A stretch of 8,827 nt of DNA, from the NCBI GenBank assembly GCA_001438005.1, contig LIBO01000028.1:1-8827 (forward strand). Direction: 5' to 3'. Source of the stretch: Verrucomicrobia subdivision 6 bacterium BACL9 MAG-120507-bin52 (GTDB lineage Bacteria > Verrucomicrobiota > Verrucomicrobiia > Methylacidiphilales > Verrucolacustridaceae). Position 1 is the first letter of the stretch. The number at the start of each line of letters is the position of its first letter. The position numbers and the translations under genes are program-made. The notes below the pieces were generated by a model. It was not told where the DNA came from. It saw only the letters and a program-made list of their open reading frames with translations, and did no database searches. Positions 1 through 6,337 of this stretch are shown one piece after another.

Positions 1-1
1 G

Positions 2-448
2 GTCTGTGAACAGATTCTTGCCCGTAAGAAGTCGGTCATCCTTGAGGGTGCGAGAGAGCGCGTAAAACGCTACCCAAACGACCTTCAGTACCGTTTTGAT
101 TTGGGCGAAGCGCTGATCGATAATGGTTTTTACAAAGAAGCGGTTCCCGAACTACAGCAAGCACTTCGCCAACCGTCGGTTCGACATAAATCTTTGAACC
201 TCCTTGGCCTCTCCTACCAGCGGCGCAAAATGTTGGATTTGGCCGCAAAACAGTATGCGCTGGCCGCTTCTGAAATCGTGGCGATGGATATTGTAAAAAA
301 GGATGCCATCTACTCCTTGGGCGTAATTTTGGAAGAGATGGGCAAAAAAGCGGAAGCATTGGATGAGTTTAAGAAAATCTACGAAGTGGATAGTCAATTT
401 CGCGATATTGCCGAAAGGGTCGAAGCGGCCTACCAGCAGACCGAGTAG
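2..448 (+). CDS. TPR-repeat protein, C-terminal part (5' end outside window)
   Basis: The frame is open from the first bases of the window and ends at TAG 446-448, giving 148 visible residues. Three tetratricopeptide-like helical hairpins can be seen, at about residues 27-60 (with the typical LGEALIDNGFYKEAV pattern), 61-94 and 100-133 (LGVILEEMGKKAEALDEF). TPR proteins are protein-interaction scaffolds, so no specific function can be given from this part. The end is alanine- and glutamate-rich and helical, as expected for a TPR cap. No catalytic domain is visible. The gene stops 14 bases before the terminator hairpin that it shares with the convergent rnpB gene, so it is probably the last gene of its transcript. 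The call as coding is secure. The missing N-terminal part could hold a signal peptide or another domain. Confidence 0.9.
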   Translation, partial: VCEQILARKKSVILEGARERVKRYPNDLQYRFDLGEALIDNGFYKEAVPELQQALRQPSVRHKSLNLLGLSYQRRKMLDLAAKQYALAASEIVAMDIVKKDAIYSLGVILEEMGKKAEALDEFKKIYEVDSQFRDIAERVEAAYQQTE

Positions 449-462
449 CCGGAAAAGGCGAA

Positions 463-490
463 GGCCGAGTGGCCTTTACGCCACCCGGCC
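463..490. terminator. Hairpin terminator between TPR gene and rnpB, probably bidirectional
   Basis: The arms 463-473 and 480-490 pair over 11 positions with one A-C mismatch and a 6-base loop. It lies 14 bases after the TPR stop codon and about 11 bases beyond the 3' end of rnpB. Read on the minus strand, the stem is followed by a moderately T-rich stretch (TTCGCCTTTTCC). On the plus strand there is no good T-run, so termination is better supported for rnpB than for the TPR gene. Confidence 0.75.
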
Positions 491-500
491 CTCGTTCCTG

Positions 501-905
501 TGGAACCCGTAAGCCGGATTCTGTGGTTCATCGAGTTTCCCCAATGAACTGGCAGCCATTTCTCTAATCCACCCGAGGGTGAATTTCGGACCGGTGTTGC
601 CACCGTTCCGATGCGGCTCCAACCCGGGAGTGTCGCACTTGCGCGCAACGGGCGGATCACCCATCTCCCTGCTCGGCCTTGCACCATCCGTGGTTTGTCA
701 TTCTCTTGGGTCACCCCAAGAGCGGTGGGCTCTTACCCCGCCTTTTCACCCTTACCTAGCTTGCGCTAAGCGGTATTTTTTCTGTGACACTTTCCGTCAA
801 TCCCAACTTGCGTTGAGACTGCCCCCAGCTTTCCCAGGGCGGATTATCCTGTGGTGTCCGGACTTTCCTCCCCCAGACAAGCTGAGGGCGACTGCCCTGA
901 TTCCA
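501..905 (-). ncRNA. rnpB: RNase P RNA (bacterial type A)
   Basis: This is the catalytic RNA of ribonuclease P, which removes 5' leaders from precursor tRNAs. On the minus strand the universally conserved elements appear in order: GAGGAAAGTCCGG (near 858-871), GGTAAGGGTGAAA followed by GGTAAGAGCCCACCG in the specificity domain, and ACAGAATCCGGCTTAC near the 3' end (about 509-524). Helix P1 is visible: TGGAATC (905-899) pairs with GGTTCCA (507-501), which sets the ends. Helix P4 also forms, pairing AAGTCCGGA (865-857) with TCCGGCTT (518-511) around the conserved bulged U. The A-U pair replaces the G-C pair found in E. coli, so the helix is kept by covariation. The length of about 405 nt fits type A. 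Several ORFs can be read through this region but they are shadows. The identity is certain; the exact ends may be off by a few bases. Confidence 0.97.
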
Positions 906-910
906 TATAA

Positions 911-939
911 AACATACAACCCTCACTGAGGCCTGACAA
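911..939 (-). promoter_or_regulatory. Sigma70-type promoter of rnpB
   Basis: On the minus strand, TTGTCA (939-934) is a good -35 box, followed by a 17-base spacer and TATGTT (916-911) as the -10 box. Seven bases further lies position 904-905, exactly where helix P1 of rnpB begins. The agreement between the promoter-predicted start and the structure-predicted RNA end is strong support. It implies a 5' end that needs little or no processing. Confidence 0.8.
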
Positions 940-978
940 TCCCCGAACCGACCCCGAGGAACAGCTAAAAAACAGTTC

Positions 979-1179
979 TTACTCCATCCAAATCAATGGG
1001 TTCCATGCAAAAAGAGCCATCAGCTCAATAACAAATACGATCAGAACAGAGGGAATAAGGATGGTTAAACCAAACCCAACCCACAAAGGAAAATGAGGGA
1101 TATTTTTACGATGTTTCAGCAGTTGGGCGACAACGGCCACCGTACCGACAGCCCCGAGCGTCATTGCGGTTAAGACCAT
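979..1179 (-). CDS. Small membrane protein, 66 residues, two predicted helices, unknown function
   Basis: I do not recognise a family. The protein starts MVLTAMTLGAVGTVAVVAQL, a first hydrophobic helix at about residues 1-20. A short positively charged stretch follows (KHRKN, 22-26), then a second long hydrophobic segment at about 33-58, and the tail ends in WNPLIWME. The charged loop between the helices suggests a hairpin with both ends outside, by the positive-inside rule. The open frame extends upstream to 1329. The ATG at 1179 is preferred because it follows GAGGTA, one of the few recognisable ribosome-binding sites in the window, at good spacing, and because the upstream extension reads through the end of the WG-repeat gene in another frame. 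It lies 55 bases after that gene in the same direction and is probably co-transcribed. No clear terminator separates it from the rnpB promoter. Confidence 0.7.
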   Translation of the reverse strand: MVLTAMTLGAVGTVAVVAQLLKHRKNIPHFPLWVGFGLTILIPSVLIVFVIELMALFAWNPLIWME

Positions 1180-1234
1180 GATACGATCTACCTCGTCTTG
1201 GGGGTGATGACAAGAGTTCTCCAAAAAATTTGAA

Positions 1235-2074
1235 CTACTCCCGCGCTTTCCCTTTGGTGTCGATCGACCGAGTCTGATTTCCAACCCGCACAGTCGCCTG
1301 ACCATTTTGAAAGTTGGTCGCCTCATCAAATTCGGGAGGAATTGCTAGGTCGCCCTTGATGCTGATGTAACCAAATTTTCCTAGAATTCGATCCTCAAGT
1401 TGAACTCGGGCCAGTCCCTCGGAGAACTCCCCCGCCCAAGCAAACTTGGTTTCAAACGGACTTTTCCCGTCGGGCGAGATATAAATCCAAGTTTTTTTGT
1501 CCCCAGGAGGTCCGCTTTTTTGTACGGGAGCCAAACCCTCGGAAAAACTTCCCACTTGATCAAAATCCGCCTCCACGACCAACTTGCCCTTGCCGTCCAC
1601 AAACCCCCATTTCGATCCATCTTTGACCGCCCCGTATCCGCCCTGAAAAGGACGGGCCCAATTATACTCCGGTTCAATGGCCCATCGGCCTTGGCGATCG
1701 ATATACCCAAACTTACCCGTCAACCGATCCCCCTCCGAAGCCGGCGCAAGATTTTCCGAAAACTCTCCCGCCCACGAGAAACGCGCGGGAATTTTCCAAT
1801 TCCCCGTGGCATCAATATAGCCCCAGGTCTCCTTTTCCCGAACCGCCGCTAAATCGGCCTGAAATGGCTTTACCTCAAGATACTTCGCCTCGACTGCCCA
1901 ACTGCCGTCTGGCGCCCGAAACCCCCACTTTCCATTTTCTCCCTTGGCTGGCGCAGGTCCCTTGGCGAACAACCGATTTTCCGGGTCCTGCTCTTCCCCC
2001 CCCACACTACCTGCAGACCAAAGCAAAGCCGAGAGCACGACAAATCGAGAGAGAAACGTCACCCAACTAGCCAT
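1235..2074 (-). CDS. Exported WG-repeat protein
   Basis: The protein has 279 residues. An N-terminal signal peptide is likely: Arg10, a hydrophobic stretch at about 11-20 and small residues before the acidic start of the mature part near residue 26. The rest is a tandem array of WG (KWG) repeats. Recognisable units of the form (W/F)G-aromatic-(I/V)-D/S-x-x-G begin near residues 50, 84, 122, 156, 196 (degenerate, WIYISPDG) and 234, with a final remnant at about 270. Each is followed by the usual I-x-P-x-(F/Y) and F-x-x-G-x-A-x-V elements. The segment WAGEFSE recurs at 101-107 and 213-219. WG-repeat proteins are thought to form beta-rich surface or periplasmic structures; no enzyme activity or ligand can be assigned. 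ATG 2074 is chosen because the signal peptide starts there. It is divergent from the 2140 gene across 65 bases and followed by the small membrane protein. Confidence 0.9.
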   Translation of the reverse strand: MASWVTFLSRFVVLSALLWSAGSVGGEEQDPENRLFAKGPAPAKGENGKWGFRAPDGSWAVEAKYLEVKPFQADLAAVREKETWGYIDATGNWKIPARFSWAGEFSENLAPASEGDRLTGKFGYIDRQGRWAIEPEYNWARPFQGGYGAVKDGSKWGFVDGKGKLVVEADFDQVGSFSEGLAPVQKSGPPGDKKTWIYISPDGKSPFETKFAWAGEFSEGLARVQLEDRILGKFGYISIKGDLAIPPEFDEATNFQNGQATVRVGNQTRSIDTKGKARE

Positions 2075-2139
2075 AGGATTTATCCAACCGCGGTCAAGGC
2101 AGGGCTGGCGCTTTGTCCAGAACCTTCGATAATGGGTCG

Positions 2140-2460
2140 ATGATAACTCGCGCAGCTCTCTTTTTGCTTTTGGGAGTCATAACCACACTTTTTCCGGAGC
2201 GGCTGCTTTCTCAAGATATTGGCTTCCAAGGTGGAGCCGCCCCCTACACCCCTCAACAACTTCACGAACTTCTCGTCGGCCAAAATAAAATTGGCGTGAT
2301 CAACTTCTTCGGCCGATCGCCAAACCACCAACAAGGGTTCGACTGGATCTATAACCACTTGTTAATTGAGGTCGCCGAGCGAGATCAGTACTACACTACC
2401 GCCGTCGTGTGCTTTTCGCACGGGGACCATCTTGTTTGGCAGGTGGTTTGTTATCCATGA
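2140..2460 (+). CDS. Small exported protein of unknown function
   Basis: An ORF of 106 residues that I do not recognise. The N-terminus looks like a signal peptide: Arg4, a hydrophobic core at about 5-18 and a possible cleavage site near LLSQ (22-25). The mature part of about 80 residues has a PYTPQQLHELL segment, an aromatic-rich middle (GFDWIYNHLL) and two cysteines (91 and 104) that could form a disulfide outside the cytoplasm. The frame can be extended to a TTG at 2113, but ATG 2140 places the signal peptide at the start. There is no Shine-Dalgarno sequence. A GATAAT at 2128-2133 is placed so that transcription could begin at or next to the ATG, but no convincing -35 is seen. The last bases overlap the tRNA-Val promoter. 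The minus-strand ORF here has no comparable protein-like features. Confidence 0.55.
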   Translation: MITRAALFLLLGVITTLFPERLLSQDIGFQGGAAPYTPQQLHELLVGQNKIGVINFFGRSPNHQQGFDWIYNHLLIEVAERDQYYTTAVVCFSHGDHLVWQVVCYP

Positions 2461-2476
2461 AGAATTCTAGTACTAT
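2448..2476 (+). promoter_or_regulatory. Sigma70-type promoter of tRNA-Val
   Basis: TTGTTA (2448-2453) as -35, a 17-base spacer and TACTAT (2471-2476) as -10 predict a start near 2483, leaving a leader of about 8-9 bases before the mature tRNA. The -35 box lies inside the 3' end of the small exported-protein gene. The predicted start falls at or just after the ATG at 2482, which argues against that ATG being used by the downstream nfeD-type gene from this promoter. Confidence 0.65.
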
Positions 2477-2491
2477 ACAGGATGATTTTTC

Positions 2492-2563
2492 GCGCGCTTA
2501 GCTCAGGGGTAGAGCGGCTGCTTTACACGCAGTTGGTCGGAGGTTCAAATCCTTCAGCGCGCA
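2492..2563 (+). tRNA. tRNA-Val (anticodon UAC)
   Basis: A full cloverleaf is visible. The acceptor stem GCGCGCT (2492-2498) pairs perfectly with AGCGCGC (2556-2562). The D stem is GCTC/GAGC. The anticodon stem GCTGC/GCAGT closes a TTTACAC loop with anticodon TAC at 2524-2526. The T stem GGAGG/CCTTC (one G-U) carries the loop TTCAAAT. The discriminator base is A2563, as is usual for valine tRNAs. CCA is not encoded, so it would be added after transcription. The tRNA decodes GUA and, by wobble, other valine codons. It is the first element of a rightward transcript, and the reading frame of the next gene passes straight through it. Confidence 0.97.
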
Positions 2564-3969
2564 CGCTGTTCATCTGCCTCCTCGTCGCCCTCCTCGCCTT
2601 CCCCGCACTTGGCCGGGCCGAATCTGCGCCTACCCCCGGGCCCGTCTATGTCCTGCCCATCCAAGGCGAGATTCAAAAAGGAACGGTCTACGTCGTCCGC
2701 CGGGGCGTCAAAGCCGCCCTCGAGGCCAAGGCCAGTGCCCTTGTCCTCGATATGGACACTCCAGGGGGTGAAGGAGAGGCGATGAAAGAAGTCATGGCCA
2801 CGGTGGGCAAATTTGAACCGGCTGACCGGACCTACACCTATGTCAATAAAGAGGCTTTCTCGGCTGGGGCATTCATTTCCGCCGCCACCCGCCATATTTG
2901 GATGGCGCCTGGAGCAATCATTGGCGCCGCCTCCCCCGTCACTTTAGGCCAAGAGGGCCCCAAGGAACTTCCACCCAAGTTCGTTTCTGGTTACGCCGCT
3001 TTGATCCGGGCCGCGGCGGAGCAAAATGGCCACAATCCCGCCGTTTTCGATGCCATGGTCAATAAGCAGATCGGTCTGAAACTTGATGGCCAAGAAATTG
3101 TTGCGAAAGGGGATATCCTCACCCTTACAACCCAGGAGGCAACTCGTCGTTTTGGCTCCCCTGCCCGACCTCTGCTAGCCGCTGGAGTTGCCCCGAACCT
3201 AGAATCTCTGATCAACAAAACAGTTCAGCCTGGGGCGACAATTGTGCGCATCGAGCCAACCGGTTTTGAGAGCATCAGTCGCTGGATTATCACCATTTCC
3301 CCCATCCTTCTCAGCGCGGCCTTTCTTTTCGGATATCTCGAATTCAAAACACCGGGCTTCGGCCTCTTCGGAGTTTTATGTGGAATCTGTGCCTTTGTCT
3401 TTTTGTTCGGTCACTACATTGCGGGCTTATCTGGTTACGAGAACGCGCTCCTTTTACTGTTGGGCCTAGCTCTCCTCATCACCGAGCTTTTCGTTTTTCC
3501 CGGCATCTTTATTCCGGGCTTACTGGGTCTGGCCTTAATTCTTTTCGCCGCCCTGAACACCATGATCGATCGATATCCGTCCGACCCTGCCCTTCCCACC
3601 TTGACCCAGCTGAACGCTCCGGTGGTGAACTTAGCCATCGGGTTCTTTGGAGGGTTAACCGCCATTTTACTGGCTGCTCGTTTTTTGCCGGAAACTGCTC
3701 TTTTCCGTCATTTTCGTTTAAGTGCGAGCTCCCCGGCTGGAGCTGACCTGTTCGAACCTTTGCTGGAACTAAACGCCCAAGGCAGAGCTTTGACCGATCT
3801 CCGCCCCAGCGGTACGGCAGAATTCGACGGAAAAGCCTACGATGTTCTGGCGGAGGGCCAATTCATCCCGCAAGGAAACTTGGTTCAGATTGACCAGATC
3901 GAGGGGGCTACCATTTTCGTGAAAGCCAGCGTAACTTCCCCAAAAAGATCGGCCAAGAATAAGAGGTAG
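2533..3969 (+). CDS. nfeD: NfeD-family membrane serine protease (ClpP-like domain plus NfeD OB fold); start uncertain
   Basis: Long-form NfeD, the usual partner of flotillin-like proteins; family members cleave hydrophobic parts of stomatin/flotillin relatives or other membrane proteins. Numbered from TTG 2533 (478 residues), the order is: signal peptide to about residue 29; ClpP-like protease domain at about 35-240 with MDTPGG (74-79), the nucleophile Ser110 in AFSAGAF and candidate catalytic Lys178 in MVNKQ; four or five membrane helices between about 251 and 384; and the C-terminal OB-fold NfeD domain at about 408-465 (LLELNAQGRALTDLRPSG and following). The end is lysine-rich. The start is unresolved. 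In frame there are only ATG 2482 (outside the predicted transcript), TTG 2533 (inside the tRNA) and non-standard CTG 2566 just after the tRNA. TTG 2533 gives an ordinary-looking signal peptide, but every option is odd. floA follows after 53 bases. Confidence 0.88.
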   Translation: MVGGSNPSARTLFICLLVALLAFPALGRAESAPTPGPVYVLPIQGEIQKGTVYVVRRGVKAALEAKASALVLDMDTPGGEGEAMKEVMATVGKFEPADRTYTYVNKEAFSAGAFISAATRHIWMAPGAIIGAASPVTLGQEGPKELPPKFVSGYAALIRAAAEQNGHNPAVFDAMVNKQIGLKLDGQEIVAKGDILTLTTQEATRRFGSPARPLLAAGVAPNLESLINKTVQPGATIVRIEPTGFESISRWIITISPILLSAAFLFGYLEFKTPGFGLFGVLCGICAFVFLFGHYIAGLSGYENALLLLLGLALLITELFVFPGIFIPGLLGLALILFAALNTMIDRYPSDPALPTLTQLNAPVVNLAIGFFGGLTAILLAARFLPETALFRHFRLSASSPAGADLFEPLLELNAQGRALTDLRPSGTAEFDGKAYDVLAEGQFIPQGNLVQIDQIEGATIFVKASVTSPKRSAKNKR

Positions 3970-4022
3970 AGCCGATTCAATATTTCATTTCCCGATCCTC
4001 ATTTTTCCTCTAAACTTATCCC

Positions 4023-5006
4023 ATGTCTATAATACTCCTAATCGCGGTTGCCGTCGTTGGTTTGGTCTTTGCCGTAGTTCTGATCAATTTTTTCGGTCTT
4101 TGGCTTCGAGCCCTAACTTCGGGCGCTCCCGTGGGAATTCCTACCCTCATTGCCATGCGCCTCCGCGGAATTCCCAATTCGCTCATCGTCAATGCCCGCA
4201 TTACCGCGGTGCGTGCTGGAATTGAAGTCACGACCGCAGAACTCGAAACCCACTTCCTCGCCGGCGGGAGCGTCGATCAGGTGATTCGTGCACTCATCGC
4301 GGCTGATAAAGCGGGGATCAAACTAGATTTCAACCGTTGCTGTGCCATCGATCTTGCGACCTCGGGGTCAGGCAAAACAGTGTTCGACGCCGTCCGCACC
4401 AGTGTAAATCCTCGGGTGATCGACTGCCCGGGTACCGATTCCGGCAAAGGCACCATTGATGGGGTCGCCAAGGATGGAATCACCGTGCTAGCTCGCGCCC
4501 GTGTTACCGTTCGCTCAAATTTAGATCGTTTTGTTGGGGGAGCTACCGAAGAAACCATTATTGCTCGTGTCGGCGAAGGCATTGTCCGAGCCATCGGCTC
4601 CAAAGAAACTTACAAAGGAGTTTTAGAGAACCCACAAGATATTTCCAAAGACGTGCTGAACCGCGGCTTGGATGCCGGAACCGCCTACGAAATTCTTTCG
4701 ATCGATATTGCTGATGTAGGTGTGGGAAACAATATCGGGGCTAAATTGCAAACGGAGCAAGCGGAGGCGGATAAACAGGTCGCTCAAGCGAAGGCAGAAA
4801 TGCGCCGAGCCGCCGCCGTGGCGGCGGAGCAGGAGATGCGAGCTAAAGTGGTGGAAGCAGAGGCTCAGGTCCCCCTCGCCGTTGCGGAGGCTTTCCGGAA
4901 AGGCAATCTCGGCATTATGGATTACCAGAAAATTCGCAACGTCTCAGCCGATACCGACATGCGGTCTTCCATCGCCAAAGACGCGGGTAAGCCACCCACC
5001 AAATAA
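4023..5006 (+). CDS. floA: Flotillin-like protein FloA
   Basis: A membrane-microdomain scaffold that oligomerises in the inner membrane and affects membrane fluidity and protein-complex assembly. Its 327 residues match the usual length of about 330. In order: an N-terminal hydrophobic membrane segment (about 3-27); the family motif around PTLIAMRLRGIP (40-51); the SPFH-like core with the hallmarks RFVGGATEETIIARVGEGIV (169-188) and GTAYEILSIDIADVGVG (219-235); the Ala/Glu-rich coiled coil (about 241-285) with EQAEADKQVAQAKAE; and the conserved tail PLAVAEAFRKGNLGIMDY (284-301). Compared with my memory of Bacillus FloA there are two short insertions (near 112-119 and 137-146) and a shorter coiled coil. 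There is no Shine-Dalgarno sequence before ATG 4023, only a T/C-rich leader. It sits directly behind the NfeD-type gene, the classic pair, and 11 bases before a small membrane-anchored protein gene. Confidence 0.96.
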   Translation: MSIILLIAVAVVGLVFAVVLINFFGLWLRALTSGAPVGIPTLIAMRLRGIPNSLIVNARITAVRAGIEVTTAELETHFLAGGSVDQVIRALIAADKAGIKLDFNRCCAIDLATSGSGKTVFDAVRTSVNPRVIDCPGTDSGKGTIDGVAKDGITVLARARVTVRSNLDRFVGGATEETIIARVGEGIVRAIGSKETYKGVLENPQDISKDVLNRGLDAGTAYEILSIDIADVGVGNNIGAKLQTEQAEADKQVAQAKAEMRRAAAVAAEQEMRAKVVEAEAQVPLAVAEAFRKGNLGIMDYQKIRNVSADTDMRSSIAKDAGKPPTK

Positions 5007-5017
5007 GTCTCCTTGCC

Positions 5018-5452
5018 GTGGAATGGCTCGTACCGATTCTTTTCGTTCTGGTTAGCCTATTTCAGTGGTGGGCAAAGCGTCGTGAATTAATTGCGCCCGC
5101 CCCGCCCCAAGATGCCCGCACGCCAAACCCACCCGCGGGGGATCCACTCGATGAAGTTGGTGATCTGCTCGAGGCGCTTGGCCGGAGGCGGCACGAATCG
5201 CCCCCGCCCCCCCCGCAGCTTGAGAAAGCCCCACCCCCGCGGATTCTTCCACCCATCGAGACCGCCTTTACCTTCGCCCCGCAGGTTCCCTCCCCGCTTC
5301 CCCAGCCCCCCGCGCGCGCCCAAGCCCCCCTCTCCACTGCGGAAAACTGGGAAGTGGCTACTCTTCCTCGGCGGTGGATGAAACGTTCTCATCCATGGCC
5401 AGAGGCAATTGTTCTGGCAGAAATTCTCGCTCCACCTGTCGCCCTGCGCTGA
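5018..5452 (+). CDS. Proline-rich protein with N-terminal membrane anchor, unknown function
   Basis: The protein has 144 residues, starts at GTG 5018 and stands 11 bases after floA. Residues 3-18 (WLVPILFVLVSLFQWW) form a membrane anchor followed by KRR, which suggests that the rest lies in the cytoplasm. Residues 26-105 are proline-rich and probably unstructured, except for a short acidic helix (DPLDEVGDLLEALGRRR, 42-58). The C-terminal end WPEAIVLAEILAPPVALR (127-144) is compact and hydrophobic, looks like a conserved binding motif, and contrasts with the low-complexity middle. I recall similar tails in unnamed proteins near floA in PVC bacteria, but cannot verify this here. Position and topology suggest a partner or adaptor for the flotillin/NfeD system. 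A run of eight C bases at 5207-5214 encodes part of the proline stretch and could cause frameshifts or sequencing errors. Confidence 0.75.
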   Translation: MEWLVPILFVLVSLFQWWAKRRELIAPAPPQDARTPNPPAGDPLDEVGDLLEALGRRRHESPPPPPQLEKAPPPRILPPIETAFTFAPQVPSPLPQPPARAQAPLSTAENWEVATLPRRWMKRSHPWPEAIVLAEILAPPVALR

Positions 5453-5461
5453 GCAAATCCT

Positions 5462-6337
5462 ATGGCCCGATCCAAGAATCTCCCCGTTGCACTGATTCAA
5501 ATGTCCTGCACGGCCGATCCTGAGGCCAACCTGCGCGTTGCCTTAGCGCACATCGCGACGGCTGCTCGGAAAGGGGCTAAGTTGATCTGTTTGCCGGAGC
5601 TGTTTCGATCGCTCTACTTTTGCCAAAAGCAGAACTACAAAAGCTTCGAATTGGCTGAGCCGATTCCTGGCCCCACCACTGAAGTTTTAGCGGCCGTATC
5701 CAAAAAACACGGCATCACCCTTGTCGCGAGCCTTTTTGAAAAACGTGCGGGTGGACTTTATCACAACACGGCCGCCGTCTTTGGCCCGAATGGGAAGATT
5801 CTCGGCCAGTACCGAAAAATGCATATTCCCGACGATCCAGGCTTCAATGAGAAGTTTTACTTCACTCCAGGAGATACCGGCTTTCAACCGATCGATACCC
5901 CCGTCGGTCGTCTGGGGGTTTTGGTGTGCTGGGATCAGTGGTATCCCGAAGCCGCCCGCTTAATGGCTTTGCGGGGCGCCCAAATCTTAATCTATCCCAC
6001 AGCCATCGGCTGGGCGCGGGGCGAGAAAAAATCGGTCTGCGAAACCCAACGAAGTGCTTGGCAAACGATTCAGCGAAGCCATGCCATTGCCAACGGTCTT
6101 TTTGTCTTGTCCATCAATCGCACCGGGCGCGAAAAGAACCTGAATTTCTGGGGAACCTCCTTCATCACGAATCCGATTGGACATGTCACCCAAGTCGCAT
6201 CCACTCATCGCTCTCAGATTCTGCCAGCTTCCCTCAACCTGTCGGAAACCACCACGACCCGCCAACATTGGCCCTTTCTCAGGGATCGCCGGGTGGATGC
6301 TTACCGGGGACTGGATCAACGATTTCTCCGGTCTTGA
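5462..6337 (+). CDS. aguB: N-carbamoylputrescine amidase (nitrilase superfamily)
   Basis: A cytoplasmic enzyme that hydrolyses N-carbamoylputrescine to putrescine, CO2 and ammonia, the last step of the agmatine route to putrescine. The 291 residues match the family. The nitrilase catalytic set is complete: Glu46 in ICLPELF, Lys119 in YRKMHIPDDPGF and Cys156 in VLVCWDQWYPE, with the additional conserved Glu130 in FNEKFYF. The HIPDDPGFNEKFYFTPGD region and the RSHAIANGLFV and FWGTSFI stretches are characteristic of the AguB branch rather than of general nitrilases. The start is ATG 5462, 9 bases after the previous gene, without a clear ribosome-binding site. Its TGA overlaps the TTG start of the agmatine deiminase gene, the preceding enzyme of the same pathway, which strongly supports the substrate assignment. 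Confidence 0.95.
   Translation: MARSKNLPVALIQMSCTADPEANLRVALAHIATAARKGAKLICLPELFRSLYFCQKQNYKSFELAEPIPGPTTEVLAAVSKKHGITLVASLFEKRAGGLYHNTAAVFGPNGKILGQYRKMHIPDDPGFNEKFYFTPGDTGFQPIDTPVGRLGVLVCWDQWYPEAARLMALRGAQILIYPTAIGWARGEKKSVCETQRSAWQTIQRSHAIANGLFVLSINRTGREKNLNFWGTSFITNPIGHVTQVASTHRSQILPASLNLSETTTTRQHWPFLRDRRVDAYRGLDQRFLRS

Noticed and set aside
430..929. Several ORFs of about 60-116 residues on both strands between the TPR gene and position 929
   Set aside because: They lie on the rnpB gene, whose conserved sequence and pairing explain the region.
958..978. Inverted repeat GAAC...GTTC with an A-run between the small membrane gene and rnpB
   Set aside because: Only four consecutive pairs plus one after a mismatch; too weak to call a terminator.
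1400..2070. Plus-strand ORFs (150 and 68 residues) opposite the WG-repeat gene
   Set aside because: The minus strand encodes a signal peptide and seven regular WG repeats; the plus-strand products show no protein-like pattern.
4347..4380. SGSGKT in FloA looks like a nucleotide-binding P-loop
   Set aside because: The first glycine of GxxxxGKT is missing (alanine instead), and FloA proteins are not ATPases. It is treated as a loop insertion.
5926..6333. Long upstream extension of the agmatine deiminase frame inside aguB
   Set aside because: The aguB frame here carries the catalytic Cys and conserved nitrilase motifs. The extension has no homology, and the deiminase family begins at about 6370.
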